Part shown: in pieces, positions 19,495 through 27,236 of the stretch | How positions within the stretch are numbered: the first letter of the stretch is position 1 | Layout: each line of letters opens with the position of its first letter | Assembly (NCBI RefSeq): GCF_001652915.1 | Contig: NZ_BBQI01000090.1 | Coordinates: 310,001 to 374,000, forward strand | Direction: 5' to 3' | Origin: Cupriavidus sp. D384 | GTDB taxonomy: Bacteria > Pseudomonadota > Gammaproteobacteria > Burkholderiales > Burkholderiaceae | DNA length: 64,000 nucleotides | Notes under the pieces: model-generated | What the model was told of the DNA's origin: nothing | Database searches by the model: none | Seen by the model: the letters and a program-made list of their open reading frames with translations, nothing else | Made by a program: the position numbers and the translations under genes

Positions 19495-20244
19495 ATGCTG
19501 CTGTACCTGTCCACCTGGTCTGAAATCGAGCAGTACCTGAAGCGCAGCCGGACCATCGTCATCCCGATCGGCTCCAACGAGCAACATGGCCCCACGGGCC
19601 TGCTGGGCACCGACTGGATGTGTCCGGAGATCATCTGCCGCGCGGCCGAGCAGCAGGCCGATATCCTGGTGGCACCCACCTTCAATATCGGCATGGCCCA
19701 GCACCACCTGGGCTTTGCCGGCACCATCTCGCTGCGCCCGACCACGTTTATCGCGGCCATCGTGGACTGGACGCGCTCGCTGGCCCGCCACGGTTTCGAG
19801 AAGATCCTGTTCCTGAACGGCCACGGCGGCAATATCGCGTCGGTCGAGGCGGCGTTTTCCGAGATCTATGCCGAATCGAGCTTCGCCGGGCGCCGCGCCG
19901 GCTTTGCGATGAAGCTCACCAACTGGTGGGACCTGGAAGGCGTGAACGAGCTGGCGAAGGAGATGTTCCCCACTGGCCATGGCGCACATGCCACGCCGTC
20001 GGAGATTGCCGTCACGCAATATGCGTACGAGCACGCGATAAAGCATGCCGACTACGCGCCGCGCATCGCGCCATCGGGCCCCATCCGCGAAGCGCTGGAC
20101 TTCCGCGCGCGCTTCCCCGATGGCCGCATGGGATCGGACCCGAACCAGGCCACGCCGGAAAAGGGCCGCGCGCTGGTCGAGCTGGCGGCCCGCAGCCTGG
20201 TCAAGGAACTGGCGGCGTTCGGGGACGAGGCCGTGCCGGGCTGA
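19495..20244 (+). CDS. Creatininase-family amidohydrolase
   Basis: A 249-residue protein with the creatininase-fold metal motifs: IPIGSNEQHGPTGLLGTDW (Glu and His ligands), FNIGMAQHHLGFAGTISLRP, and ILFLNGHGGN. A further histidine is in GHGAHATPSE. Length matches the family (about 250 aa). Members are metal-dependent hydrolases of creatinine or other cyclic or linear amides. It lies 66 bp after the MFS gene with AAGGAG before its ATG and is probably co-transcribed. The substrate is likely whatever the MFS carrier imports. Confidence 0.88.
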   Translation: MLLYLSTWSEIEQYLKRSRTIVIPIGSNEQHGPTGLLGTDWMCPEIICRAAEQQADILVAPTFNIGMAQHHLGFAGTISLRPTTFIAAIVDWTRSLARHGFEKILFLNGHGGNIASVEAAFSEIYAESSFAGRRAGFAMKLTNWWDLEGVNELAKEMFPTGHGAHATPSEIAVTQYAYEHAIKHADYAPRIAPSGPIREALDFRARFPDGRMGSDPNQATPEKGRALVELAARSLVKELAAFGDEAVPG

Positions 20245-20280
20245 TCGATCCCCGGCGTTTTGCGCCCGCTCCCGCGCTGC

Positions 20281-20710
20281 GGGAGAAGGCGCGGCGGTTC
20301 AAGCCGAGACCTGCCGCGGATTGCACCGCCCGCCCTCTCCCCCACCCCTCTCCCACTACATGGGAGAGGGGAGCGCATAGCAAAGCGCACCGGCAAACCC
20401 GGCCAACGTTTTGCTCCCTCTCCCGAGCTGCGGGAGAGGGGCCGGGGGAGAGGGCGCGGCGGCTCAAGTCGAGACCTGTCGCCGATTGCACCGCTCGCCC
20501 TCTCCCCCACCCCTCTCCCACTACATGGGAGAGGGGAGCGCATAGCAAAGCGCACCGGCAAACCCGGCCAACGTTTTGCATAGCAAAGCGCACCGGCAAA
20601 TCCAGCCAACGTTTTGCTCCCCTCTCCCATGTAGTGGGAGAGGGGCCGGGGGAGAGGGCGCGGCGGTTCAAGTCGAGACCTGCCGCCGATTGCGCCGCCC
20701 GCCCTCTGCC
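20281..20710. repeat. Tandem intergenic repeat with inverted-repeat hairpins
   Basis: About 430 bp of non-coding DNA built from copies of one unit. The block GCGGCGGTTCAAGTCGAGAC recurs at about 20289, 20454 and 20659. The block AGCAAAGCGCACCGGCAAA recurs at about 20379, 20544 and 20582. Spacing between copies is about 165 bp, and about 205 bp where a 40-bp piece is duplicated again. Between them lie hairpins of the form CCCCTCTCCCA-CTACA-TGGGAGAGGGG (20345-20371) and variants. The block follows the creatininase stop and precedes the convergent cytochrome b561 gene. It is REP-like: there are no spacers and no cas genes. Confidence 0.85.
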
Positions 20711-20746
20711 CCGCGCCTGACTACATGGCAGAGACAACAGCCGGGA

Positions 20747-21298
20747 TCATCGATACTGCCGGCGCCCGCCCGGCGCCATCGCCTGGAACACCCCGTCGCG
20801 CAGCACCAGCGCATGCAGCAGCGCGGCGGCCAGGTGCAGCAGCACCACCGCGAACAGCGTCAGTCCCAGCCACGTGTGCAACGTTCGCAGCAACGCGAAC
20901 AGGCTCACGTTGGCGGGCAGGATCGGCGGCAGGTGAAAGCCACCTGCCATCGTCACCGGATAGCCGCCGGCCGACAGCATGCCCCAGCCGATCAGCGGCA
21001 TCGCCAGCATCAGCCCGTACAGCACGTAATGCGATGCCTTGGCGATGGCGCGCTGCGCGGGCGGCATGCTGTCCGGCAGCGGCGGCGCGCCGCGCCGCAG
21101 GCGCACGGCCAGGCGCACGATCACCAGCAGCAGCAAGGCGATGCCCAGCGGCCGGTGCAGCGCCACCAGCGTGTCATGCGCACGCGAAACGGTAAAGACC
21201 ATCCCGACCCCGACGAACAGCATCGACAGGATCAGCACGGCCATCAGCCAGTGCAGCAGCTTCTGCAAGCCGCTGAATTGTGTATGCGTAGCCTTCAT
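20747..21298 (-). CDS. Cytochrome b561-type membrane protein
   Basis: A 183-residue protein with four transmembrane helices. Histidines sit where b-heme ligands are expected: LQKLLHWLMAVLIL, LHRPLGIALLLLVIVRL, KASHYVLYGLMLAMPLIGW and LHTWLGLTLFAVVLLHL. This matches the CybB family of di-heme quinol oxidoreductases. It starts 12 bp after the catalase-like gene on the same strand with AAGGAA before the ATG. The pair cytochrome b561 plus periplasmic catalase-like protein is a recurring stress-response unit; the cytochrome may pass quinol electrons to the peroxidase. Confidence 0.9.
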   Translation of the reverse strand: MKATHTQFSGLQKLLHWLMAVLILSMLFVGVGMVFTVSRAHDTLVALHRPLGIALLLLVIVRLAVRLRRGAPPLPDSMPPAQRAIAKASHYVLYGLMLAMPLIGWGMLSAGGYPVTMAGGFHLPPILPANVSLFALLRTLHTWLGLTLFAVVLLHLAAALLHALVLRDGVFQAMAPGGRRQYR

Positions 21299-21310
21299 GC
21301 CTGGTTCCTT

Positions 21311-22393
21311 TTATCGGGATGCCTGCTGTCCGTGCGCGTCGAGGGCCTCCTCGCGCGAGCGGCGCTGGTACGACAGCGCATAGGCCGCCGAACGGGCAGC
21401 CAGCAGCGGGTCGTTCGACGCGGCGATGCCCGATGGCAGCACGGTCGGATCAAAGTTGACATCGCGGCAGACGCCGCCATCGGCCTGCGAACTCGCGCGC
21501 TCGATCACGAGCGTGCCGGCGTCCACCTGCTGGCGGTCATCGGGCCAGGCCTGCGTGGCATCGTCGGTGGCGTCGCCGGGCGCACCCAGCGTCAGCATCA
21601 GGCGCCAGCGCAGCGGACCGGCGGCCAGTTTCTGCGTCAGGTCGGCGGCCAGGAACGAGGCCTCGCCCTTCTCGGCGTCGGTGACCGGGGCATAGGGCAA
21701 CTCGGGCTGCACCGACCAGCGCACGGCCTGCCGCTTGCCGCCCGCGTCGACCAGATAGAACGCGTTGACGCTGTAATAGGCGCTGTTGGCGAAGCTCGAC
21801 GACGGGGGATGGCCCTTGACCCAGCCCTGGAACGCCCCGAGCGTGGGATTGGCCTCGGCGAACGCCTTGAGCCTGGCGGGATCGGGCTTGTGCGTGGCCG
21901 GGTCGGGCTGGCTGGCCTGCAGCAGCCCATAGAACTGCTCCGGCGTATGCACCGGGAACAGCGGCACCGAATTCATGCCGGTACGCCACTGCTGGCCGTC
22001 CGCCTGCTTGAACATCAGCGCGAAACTGCGAATCGGCACGCTGCCATCCGCCGCCTGCGGATTGCCGCCCGGAATAGCCAGGCGCCCGATCACCGGCGTT
22101 CGGCCCGCGGCGAACACGCCGGCCTTCGACAGTTGCGCAGCCCCTCCGGTACTTTCGAAATAGCCTTCGACGCAGACGCCCTTGGCGTGATTGCGCCGGT
22201 ATCCTTCGTGCAATCCGTCGTTGCGCTGGAACTGGTTGACGATGGTCTGGGTGGATAGCCGGTGCGGCGCGATCCACCCGCCCGTATAGGCGAAACCGCC
22301 GGCCAGCACGAGCACGACGGCGCCGATGGCGCCCAGGCGGCACGGCACGCAGATGCGCGTGCCCGATTGTGATGTGGGGGTGTTGTCGGTCAA
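21311..22393 (-). CDS. Catalase-family peroxidase, SrpA-like, membrane-anchored
   Basis: A 360-residue protein with one N-terminal membrane anchor (LGAIGAVVLVLAGGFAYTG) and then a small catalase core: RRNHAKGVCVEGYFE (distal histidine), RLAIPGGNPQAADGSVPIRS, and the proximal heme-tyrosine region near SAAYALSYQRRSREEAL. This is the SrpA group, half the size of classic catalases and periplasmic. The start codon is TTG at 22393 with GGGAG six bases upstream. It heads the two-gene unit with cytochrome b561, under an ECF-like promoter. Confidence 0.9.
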   Translation of the reverse strand: MTDNTPTSQSGTRICVPCRLGAIGAVVLVLAGGFAYTGGWIAPHRLSTQTIVNQFQRNDGLHEGYRRNHAKGVCVEGYFESTGGAAQLSKAGVFAAGRTPVIGRLAIPGGNPQAADGSVPIRSFALMFKQADGQQWRTGMNSVPLFPVHTPEQFYGLLQASQPDPATHKPDPARLKAFAEANPTLGAFQGWVKGHPPSSSFANSAYYSVNAFYLVDAGGKRQAVRWSVQPELPYAPVTDAEKGEASFLAADLTQKLAAGPLRWRLMLTLGAPGDATDDATQAWPDDRQQVDAGTLVIERASSQADGGVCRDVNFDPTVLPSGIAASNDPLLAARSAAYALSYQRRSREEALDAHGQQASR

Positions 22394-22404
22394 TGCGTAC
22401 TCCC

Positions 22405-22452
22405 GATGAGTGAGGACTCATCCGGTATACGCACAACTCCGGGGGCTATTCC
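22405..22452 (-). promoter_or_regulatory. ECF-sigma-like promoter plus palindrome for the srpA-like unit
   Basis: On the minus strand GGAATA (22452-22447), a 15-nt spacer and CGTATA (22431-22426) form a plausible ECF-type promoter 33 bp before the TTG start. The perfect inverted repeat GATGAGT-CCTC-ACTCATC lies at 22422-22405 in the leader. In related bacteria such peroxidase/cytochrome units are often controlled by ECF sigma factors. No sigma gene lies nearby here. Confidence 0.45.
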
Positions 22453-22470
22453 ATCCCACCCGAAAAATTC

Positions 22471-22487
22471 GCCCGGTATCCGGGCGA
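22471..22487. terminator. Hairpin upstream of the srpA-like gene and downstream of ydfG
   Basis: CGCCCGG-TAT-CCGGGCG is a tight stem-loop in the gap. It could end transcription of ydfG, whose stop is at 22511. No T-tract follows, so intrinsic termination is uncertain. Confidence 0.35.
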
Positions 22488-22510
22488 ACATCGGGCGAAT
22501 CCGAAACCGC

Positions 22511-23266
22511 TTACGGTTTCTCGCGGGTGATCGACAGCGCGCTGAACGACTGTGTCACCGGCATCACTTCCAGGTAGTTGATATTGACGCGCGCGGGCAG
22601 CGTGGCGGCCCAGAACACGGTCTCGGCGATATCGTCGGGCGTCAGCGCATCGGCGCCTTCGTAGACCTTGTCCACGCGCGACTGGTCGCCGCTGAAGCGC
22701 ACATTGGAGAATTCCGTGCCACCCACCAGCCCCGGCGCCACATCGGTCACGCGCACGCGGGTGCCGGTCAGGTCGGCACGCAGGTTAAGCGAGAACTGGT
22801 GCACGAACGCCTTGGTGGCGCCGTAGACGTTGCCACCCGGGTAGGAATAGGCACCGGCCACCGATCCGATGTTGACCACGTGGCCGCGATTGCGCGCGAC
22901 CATGCCCGGCAGGACCGCACGCGTCATCGTCACCAGGCCCGTGACGTTGGTATCGATCATCGTTTCCCACTGGTCCAGGTCGGCGCGGTGCGCCGGCTCC
23001 AGGCCCAGTGCCAGGCCCGCGTTGTTCACCAGCAGATCGATCTCGGCATAGTCGGCCGGGAGGTTGGCGACAGCGGCGAACACGGCGTCGCGGTCGCGCA
23101 CATCCAGCACCAGCGGCAGCACATTGTCGCTGCCCAGTTCATCGACCAGGGCCTGCAGCCGGTCTTCACGGCGGCCGGCGGCAACGACGCGGTGGCCGGC
23201 ATTGACAAAGCGACGGGCGATGGCGGCGCCGAATCCGGCAGTGGCACCGGTGACGAAAACGATCAT
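22511..23266 (-). CDS. ydfG: NADP-dependent 3-hydroxy acid dehydrogenase YdfG
   Basis: A 251-residue classical SDR closely resembling E. coli YdfG along its length: MIVFVTGATAGFGAAIARRF, LVNNAGLALGLEPAHRADLD, WETMIDTNVTGLVTMTRAVL, the catalytic YGATKAFVHQFSLNLR and GLVGGTEFSNVRFSGD. The ATG at 23266 matches the E. coli start. YdfG oxidises L-allo-threonine, serine and short 3-hydroxy acids, and related enzymes reduce malonate semialdehyde. It is a single-gene unit here. A GAAACCG-CTTA-CGGTTTC hairpin overlaps its stop codon. Confidence 0.95.
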   Translation of the reverse strand: MIVFVTGATAGFGAAIARRFVNAGHRVVAAGRREDRLQALVDELGSDNVLPLVLDVRDRDAVFAAVANLPADYAEIDLLVNNAGLALGLEPAHRADLDQWETMIDTNVTGLVTMTRAVLPGMVARNRGHVVNIGSVAGAYSYPGGNVYGATKAFVHQFSLNLRADLTGTRVRVTDVAPGLVGGTEFSNVRFSGDQSRVDKVYEGADALTPDDIAETVFWAATLPARVNINYLEVMPVTQSFSALSITREKP

Positions 23267-23351
23267 GTTGGCTCTCCAGCTTGAAACAGGTTTGGCCCCG
23301 GATACTACACCGTTGCCCGCAAACCCGTGTGTCACTGGATGCAGATCGATA

Positions 23352-24374
23352 TTACGCGGCGCGCGGCAGGATCACCCGGCAACGCGGGAAGTTCATGCAC
23401 CCCCAGAACGGGCCCGCCTTGCCCTGGCGCGCCACCAGCTTGACGCCACAGGCCGCGCAGCTGGGCGTGCTGAAATCGCCGGCGAAGGCCGATTCCATCA
23501 GCATGGCCTGCGTCTCGGCCGGCAACGCACGGATGCGGGCCACGATGGCCTCGCCATCGAGCAGCTGGATGCCGGCGCGCCCGGCCGATTCCCGCACCGG
23601 CTGGCCCACGTAGCCCGACAGCGACCAGAACACGCCGCGCCGCACCTGCCGCTCCAGCATCACGCCGCCCAGCGCCCGCACCTGCTCCACCTTGACGGGC
23701 CGGTTCCACGCCTTGCATTGCACGACCGCCAGCGGCGCGCGCTGGCCGCGCTTGTACAGCGTGGCATCTACGCCGCCGTCCGGGCCATTGGGCACGGTCT
23801 TCACCTTGAAGCCCATGGCCTCGTAGTAGGTCACGCACAACAGCTCGAAGCGCTTCCATTCCAGTTGTTTGAGCGCGTCGAGCGACCATTCGCGGATCGG
23901 TGCCGGTGCCGCCTGCGGCATTGCCGGCGGAAGCGGCGCTGCGGCATCCGCTACGGCAATCCTGGTGCTGGCCTGGGGCACGGTCCTGATCGTGTCGGCA
24001 TACGGAGGCGGCCCGGGCGGCGACGCCACGGGCCGGCGCCCCGGTGCCACGCGCCGGCGCTGCTGCGCTTCCTGCTGGCGGCGCTCCCCGGCGTGCCGGT
24101 GCGACATCCAGGCCACGATGGCGGCAAGTGCCGCCACCACGGACGCCAACAGGCGGAGAACCCCGGCCAGGCCTGACGCGGCCGGGGGCAGCGCATGCGA
24201 ATGGACCAGAAAACCGATCATGCCCGGCATGACCACGTAGAGCGTGACATAGCAGGCGATGCCCAGCAGCACCGTCATCCACCATGGCGCCTCGAACAGC
24301 GTGGCGATGACCGAATGCCGGTCCCATTGCCGCTGCGCTTGCGTACGCGGCTGCGCGCCCATCCCTCGAACCAT
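23352..24374 (-). CDS. Membrane-anchored Mrr-type nuclease with C-terminal zinc ribbon
   Basis: A 340-residue protein in three parts. Two hydrophobic segments lie at residues 32-95. A Mrr_cat/PD-(D/E)xK domain runs at about 160-290, with LKQLEWKRFELLCVTYYEAMG, then GPDGGVDATLYKRG and AVVQCKAWNRPVKVEQVRAL giving the D..QxK nuclease motif. A topoisomerase-type zinc finger is near 305-335 (PSCAACGVKLVARQGKAGPF, then WGCMNFPRC). The ATG at 24374 follows GAGGTGGGTCA. No methylase or other restriction subunit is adjacent. It could be a stand-alone defence or DNA-uptake nuclease, or a housekeeping protein. Confidence 0.85.
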   Translation of the reverse strand: MVRGMGAQPRTQAQRQWDRHSVIATLFEAPWWMTVLLGIACYVTLYVVMPGMIGFLVHSHALPPAASGLAGVLRLLASVVAALAAIVAWMSHRHAGERRQQEAQQRRRVAPGRRPVASPPGPPPYADTIRTVPQASTRIAVADAAAPLPPAMPQAAPAPIREWSLDALKQLEWKRFELLCVTYYEAMGFKVKTVPNGPDGGVDATLYKRGQRAPLAVVQCKAWNRPVKVEQVRALGGVMLERQVRRGVFWSLSGYVGQPVRESAGRAGIQLLDGEAIVARIRALPAETQAMLMESAFAGDFSTPSCAACGVKLVARQGKAGPFWGCMNFPRCRVILPRAA

Positions 24375-24669
24375 TGACCCACCTCTTTTTTGTTTTTGAA
24401 GGTGTCCGAGGCGTCCGACCGGTCCCGTCCAGTCATATGTGTACGCCCGGAAAATGCCAAATGTATCGAAGATGTCTTGCGGCCGGGTTGTATCGTGCCC
24501 ACACCCGCCTTTCGCGGGGTGCGGCAGCGCACCATGTGCCGTTATCGCATCGGCTATTGCATTCGTTTTGCGACTTTATTTTGTGAATTCAAGTCATTTT
24601 GGGAATTTAATGCGGAGGCGTAGCCTTTGCGTACGGCTCGAACGGAGCCGATCACAACAACACACCATC

Positions 24670-25014
24670 ATGACCTCGAAGACTCTCCTGATCCCTGCCC
24701 TGCTTCTCGCCCCCATGCTGGCCTGGAGCGCCCCCGCCCCCACCCCCGTCAGCCACGAAGCCGCCCTGTTCGGCAGCCCGGCGCCCGTGCAGACCGTCGG
24801 CCGCACCATCACGATCGGGCCGGATACGCGCTACGTCACGGTGGCATCGGGGGAATCGGTCGCCATTCGTGCCGGTGGCCAGACCGTCAACTGGACGTTC
24901 CTTGAGGCGCTCAATGGCGCCACGATGCCGCTGCACCTGCTGATGCCCGGCACGCAACAGGCCAGCGGCGTCTATATCCACGTGGCCCCGAGCGAGGTGT
25001 ACAGCGCGGGCTGA
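24670..25014 (+). CDS. CzcE-like periplasmic metal-binding protein
   Basis: A 114-residue protein with a Sec signal peptide (LLIPALLLAPMLAWSAPAP). The mature domain contains HEAALFGSPAP, GRTITIGPDTRYVTVASGES and WTFLEALNGATMPLHLL. Length and pattern match the CzcE family, small periplasmic proteins first described in the Cupriavidus metallidurans czc cluster, where CzcE binds copper. No czc efflux genes lie nearby. The ribosome-binding site is weak. The 295-bp gap upstream (24375-24669) is AT-richer than its neighbours and has a GGCTC-GAACG-GAGCC hairpin at 24640-24654, but I see no clear promoter. Confidence 0.75.
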   Translation: MTSKTLLIPALLLAPMLAWSAPAPTPVSHEAALFGSPAPVQTVGRTITIGPDTRYVTVASGESVAIRAGGQTVNWTFLEALNGATMPLHLLMPGTQQASGVYIHVAPSEVYSAG

Positions 25015-25073
25015 GCCGCCCGCGCGGACTGAGGGCCGGTCGATAACTGGGCGATGACCGGGCCGGACCAGCC

Positions 25074-25715
25074 CTAGAGCGGCTGCCAGCCGCCGCCGGT
25101 GGCCACCATCGCCTGCTTCAGCTCCAGCTTGCCACTGCCCCTGAGCACCCGCGCCAGCACCGGAAACGCGCCCTGCACCGACGCATCGCTGGCCCACGCC
25201 GCCGGTTCCAGCGTGTAGGTATAGCGGACGGTGGTGGTCAGGCGAACCGGCGTTTCGTCGGTCTTTTGCGGCTTGTCCCAGCCCGTGACCTTCGCCAGCC
25301 GCACGCGACCATAGCAAAGGTCCGGCTGGCTGGCGCTGGCGCCATGCGCAGCCGTGTGCGGGCTGTCGTTGACGTACTGGCGCCCCTTGTCGGTCAGGTC
25401 ATAGCGCAGCGCCTTGACCTTCTCGTCCTCCCCGTTCTGATGATGCAGCGTCATCTCGGCGCTGACATGCGAGACCAGCCCCGCATGTTCGAGGGCCGGC
25501 ATCTGGATGCCATCGCGCATCTGCGCGGCAACGGGCAGGTCGGGTACGTCCACCGGCCACTGGTGGCGGCCAATGCAGAGATCGCCATGCGCGGTCAGGT
25601 GCTTGTCCAGCGCGGCGCTGAAGTTGGCTTCGGTGGCGGCGTCTGGCGCGTTGCAGCCCGCCAGCAGCAGGCTCGTGGCCGCTGTCAGCGCGGCGGTCAG
25701 CAGAATCGGTTTCAT
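25074..25715 (-). CDS. Lipoprotein of unknown function
   Basis: This 213-residue product has a lipobox (TSLLLAGC, Cys21 lipidated). The mature part contains CIGRHQWPVDVPDLPVAA, LRYDLTDKGRQYVND and CYGRVRLAKVTGWDKP. I do not recognise a named family. It lies 16 bp after the di-heme peroxidase gene on the same strand and is probably the last gene of a unit with it. It could be a periplasmic partner of the peroxidase, though nothing in its sequence proves this. The ATG at 25715 is chosen because the signal peptide begins there. Confidence 0.75.
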   Translation of the reverse strand: MKPILLTAALTAATSLLLAGCNAPDAATEANFSAALDKHLTAHGDLCIGRHQWPVDVPDLPVAAQMRDGIQMPALEHAGLVSHVSAEMTLHHQNGEDEKVKALRYDLTDKGRQYVNDSPHTAAHGASASQPDLCYGRVRLAKVTGWDKPQKTDETPVRLTTTVRYTYTLEPAAWASDASVQGAFPVLARVLRGSGKLELKQAMVATGGGWQPL

Positions 25716-25731
25716 CGTAGGACTCGGGGTA

Positions 25732-27141
25732 TCAGTGGGTCTTGGCGGCCTTCTGCGCGTTGGCATCGGCAAAGGCATTCGCCACCGTGTGGCCATGCGC
25801 ATCGCCGTCGGCAGCATTGGCCGGCGCGACGTAGCCGTCGGTGAGCGTGTTCAGGAAGGCGATCAGGTCGTGCATCTCCTGATCGGTCATCGGCGGCTGG
25901 CTGCCGGCGCGGCGCTGGTCCAGCGGCATCTGGTCGTCCAGGTTGGCGCGATATTTCGCAGGCAGGTCGTTGAATTTGGCAACCTTGCCGCGTGCATCGC
26001 GCGGATACCATTTGTCCGGCGACGTATCGCGCGTGTTGTAGAAGCGGACCACCTCTTCCAGCGACCGGAACACGCCGTTGTGCATGAACGCGTGGCGCGT
26101 GGCGGCATTGCGCAGCACCGGCGTCTTGAACATGCCGCAGGTGGCTGCCGCCCCGCGGTCCTTGCCGGGGCGATGGTCGGTGCGCAGCGGCCCGCACAAG
26201 CCCAGGTCGAAGTACTTCGGATCGGCGTTGGCCGGAATATCCATATTGCGCGGCACGCCGATCGCGGCGAACGAGTAGTCGCTGGTCATGTCCTGGCTGC
26301 CGTCGTTGCCGCCGCCCAGCAGGTGGCAGGCCATGCAGTTGCCCTTGGTGGGGTCCATGAACACCCGCAGGCCGCGGATCTCGGCATCGTTCAGCGCGCC
26401 GCCCACCTTGTTGGTGCGGTAGCGGTCGAACTTGCTGCTGTACGGGTGGAAGCTGCGATCTTCGATCTGGAACGCCTGCAGCGCCGCGCCCACCAGCGCA
26501 AACGCCTTGTCGGTATCGTCGAACACGTTCTGACCATAGGCCTGGCGGAACGCATCGGCATGGGCGCCATTGCGCACGGCATCGACCACGGCCGCCTTGC
26601 TGGCTGCCGCCATCTCGTTGGGCGCCAGCAGCGGAATCGCGGCCTGCTCGGCGATGGTGTTGGCGCGGCCGTCCCAGGTCAGGCCGCCGCCGGGTCCGGG
26701 CGGGCTGATCATGTCGGGGTTCTCGAACGTGTCGGAATAGGCGTTGGTGTACTCCTTGTACATCAGCGTCGGCACGGCGCGCGTGCCGGGCTGCTTGCCA
26801 TCGGTGCCGCCCAGCTGCACGGACAGGTCATTGGCTGGCCCATAGGCGTGGTTGGGGTCGTGGCAGGTGGCACAGGACATCTTGCCCGAGCCCGAGAGCG
26901 ATGGATCGAAGAACAGCCTGGCGCCGGCCTGCGCGGCGGGCGACAGCGGCGATGCCGGCGCGGCGGCCACGGTAGCCGACACGGGCTGCACGGCGGCAGG
27001 CTGCGCCGGGGCCTTGTGGCCGGACGCGCCCGTCTGGGCCGCCCGGGCCGGCTTGCCGGAATCGGTGGCAGGCTGGCAGGCAGCCAGCGCCACGGCAAGC
27101 AGTACCGCGCAGCAGCGCGCGGCAAGTGGAAGAACACGCAT
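25732..27141 (-). CDS. Di-heme cytochrome c peroxidase / MauG-family lipoprotein
   Basis: A 469-residue protein with an N-terminal lipoprotein signal (LLAVALAAC, Cys22) and an Ala/Pro-rich linker. Two c-type heme motifs follow, CATCH at residues 90-94 and CMACH at 269-273. The CcpA/MauG signatures ARLFFDPSLSGSGKMSC, RAVPTLMYKEY, TWDGRANTIAEQAAIPLLAP and KTPVLRNAATRHAFMHNGV are clear. Such proteins reduce peroxide or oxidise other substrates in the periplasm. It is preceded by a phosphoesterase gene and followed by a lipoprotein gene, all on the minus strand. Confidence 0.9.
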   Translation of the reverse strand: MRVLPLAARCCAVLLAVALAACQPATDSGKPARAAQTGASGHKAPAQPAAVQPVSATVAAAPASPLSPAAQAGARLFFDPSLSGSGKMSCATCHDPNHAYGPANDLSVQLGGTDGKQPGTRAVPTLMYKEYTNAYSDTFENPDMISPPGPGGGLTWDGRANTIAEQAAIPLLAPNEMAAASKAAVVDAVRNGAHADAFRQAYGQNVFDDTDKAFALVGAALQAFQIEDRSFHPYSSKFDRYRTNKVGGALNDAEIRGLRVFMDPTKGNCMACHLLGGGNDGSQDMTSDYSFAAIGVPRNMDIPANADPKYFDLGLCGPLRTDHRPGKDRGAAATCGMFKTPVLRNAATRHAFMHNGVFRSLEEVVRFYNTRDTSPDKWYPRDARGKVAKFNDLPAKYRANLDDQMPLDQRRAGSQPPMTDQEMHDLIAFLNTLTDGYVAPANAADGDAHGHTVANAFADANAQKAAKTH

Positions 27142-27236
27142 GGTGAGGGTGGGCGGTGGCAGCCGCCATCCATTGTCGGTTTGAACACGGCAAGCCACCT
27201 GGCCGTGGCCGGTGGCTTGCCCGGGGCTCTGGTGCT

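Noticed and set aside
20281-20710. CRISPR array
   Set aside because: The repeats are long, adjoin each other, contain internal hairpins and have no unique spacers or cas genes.
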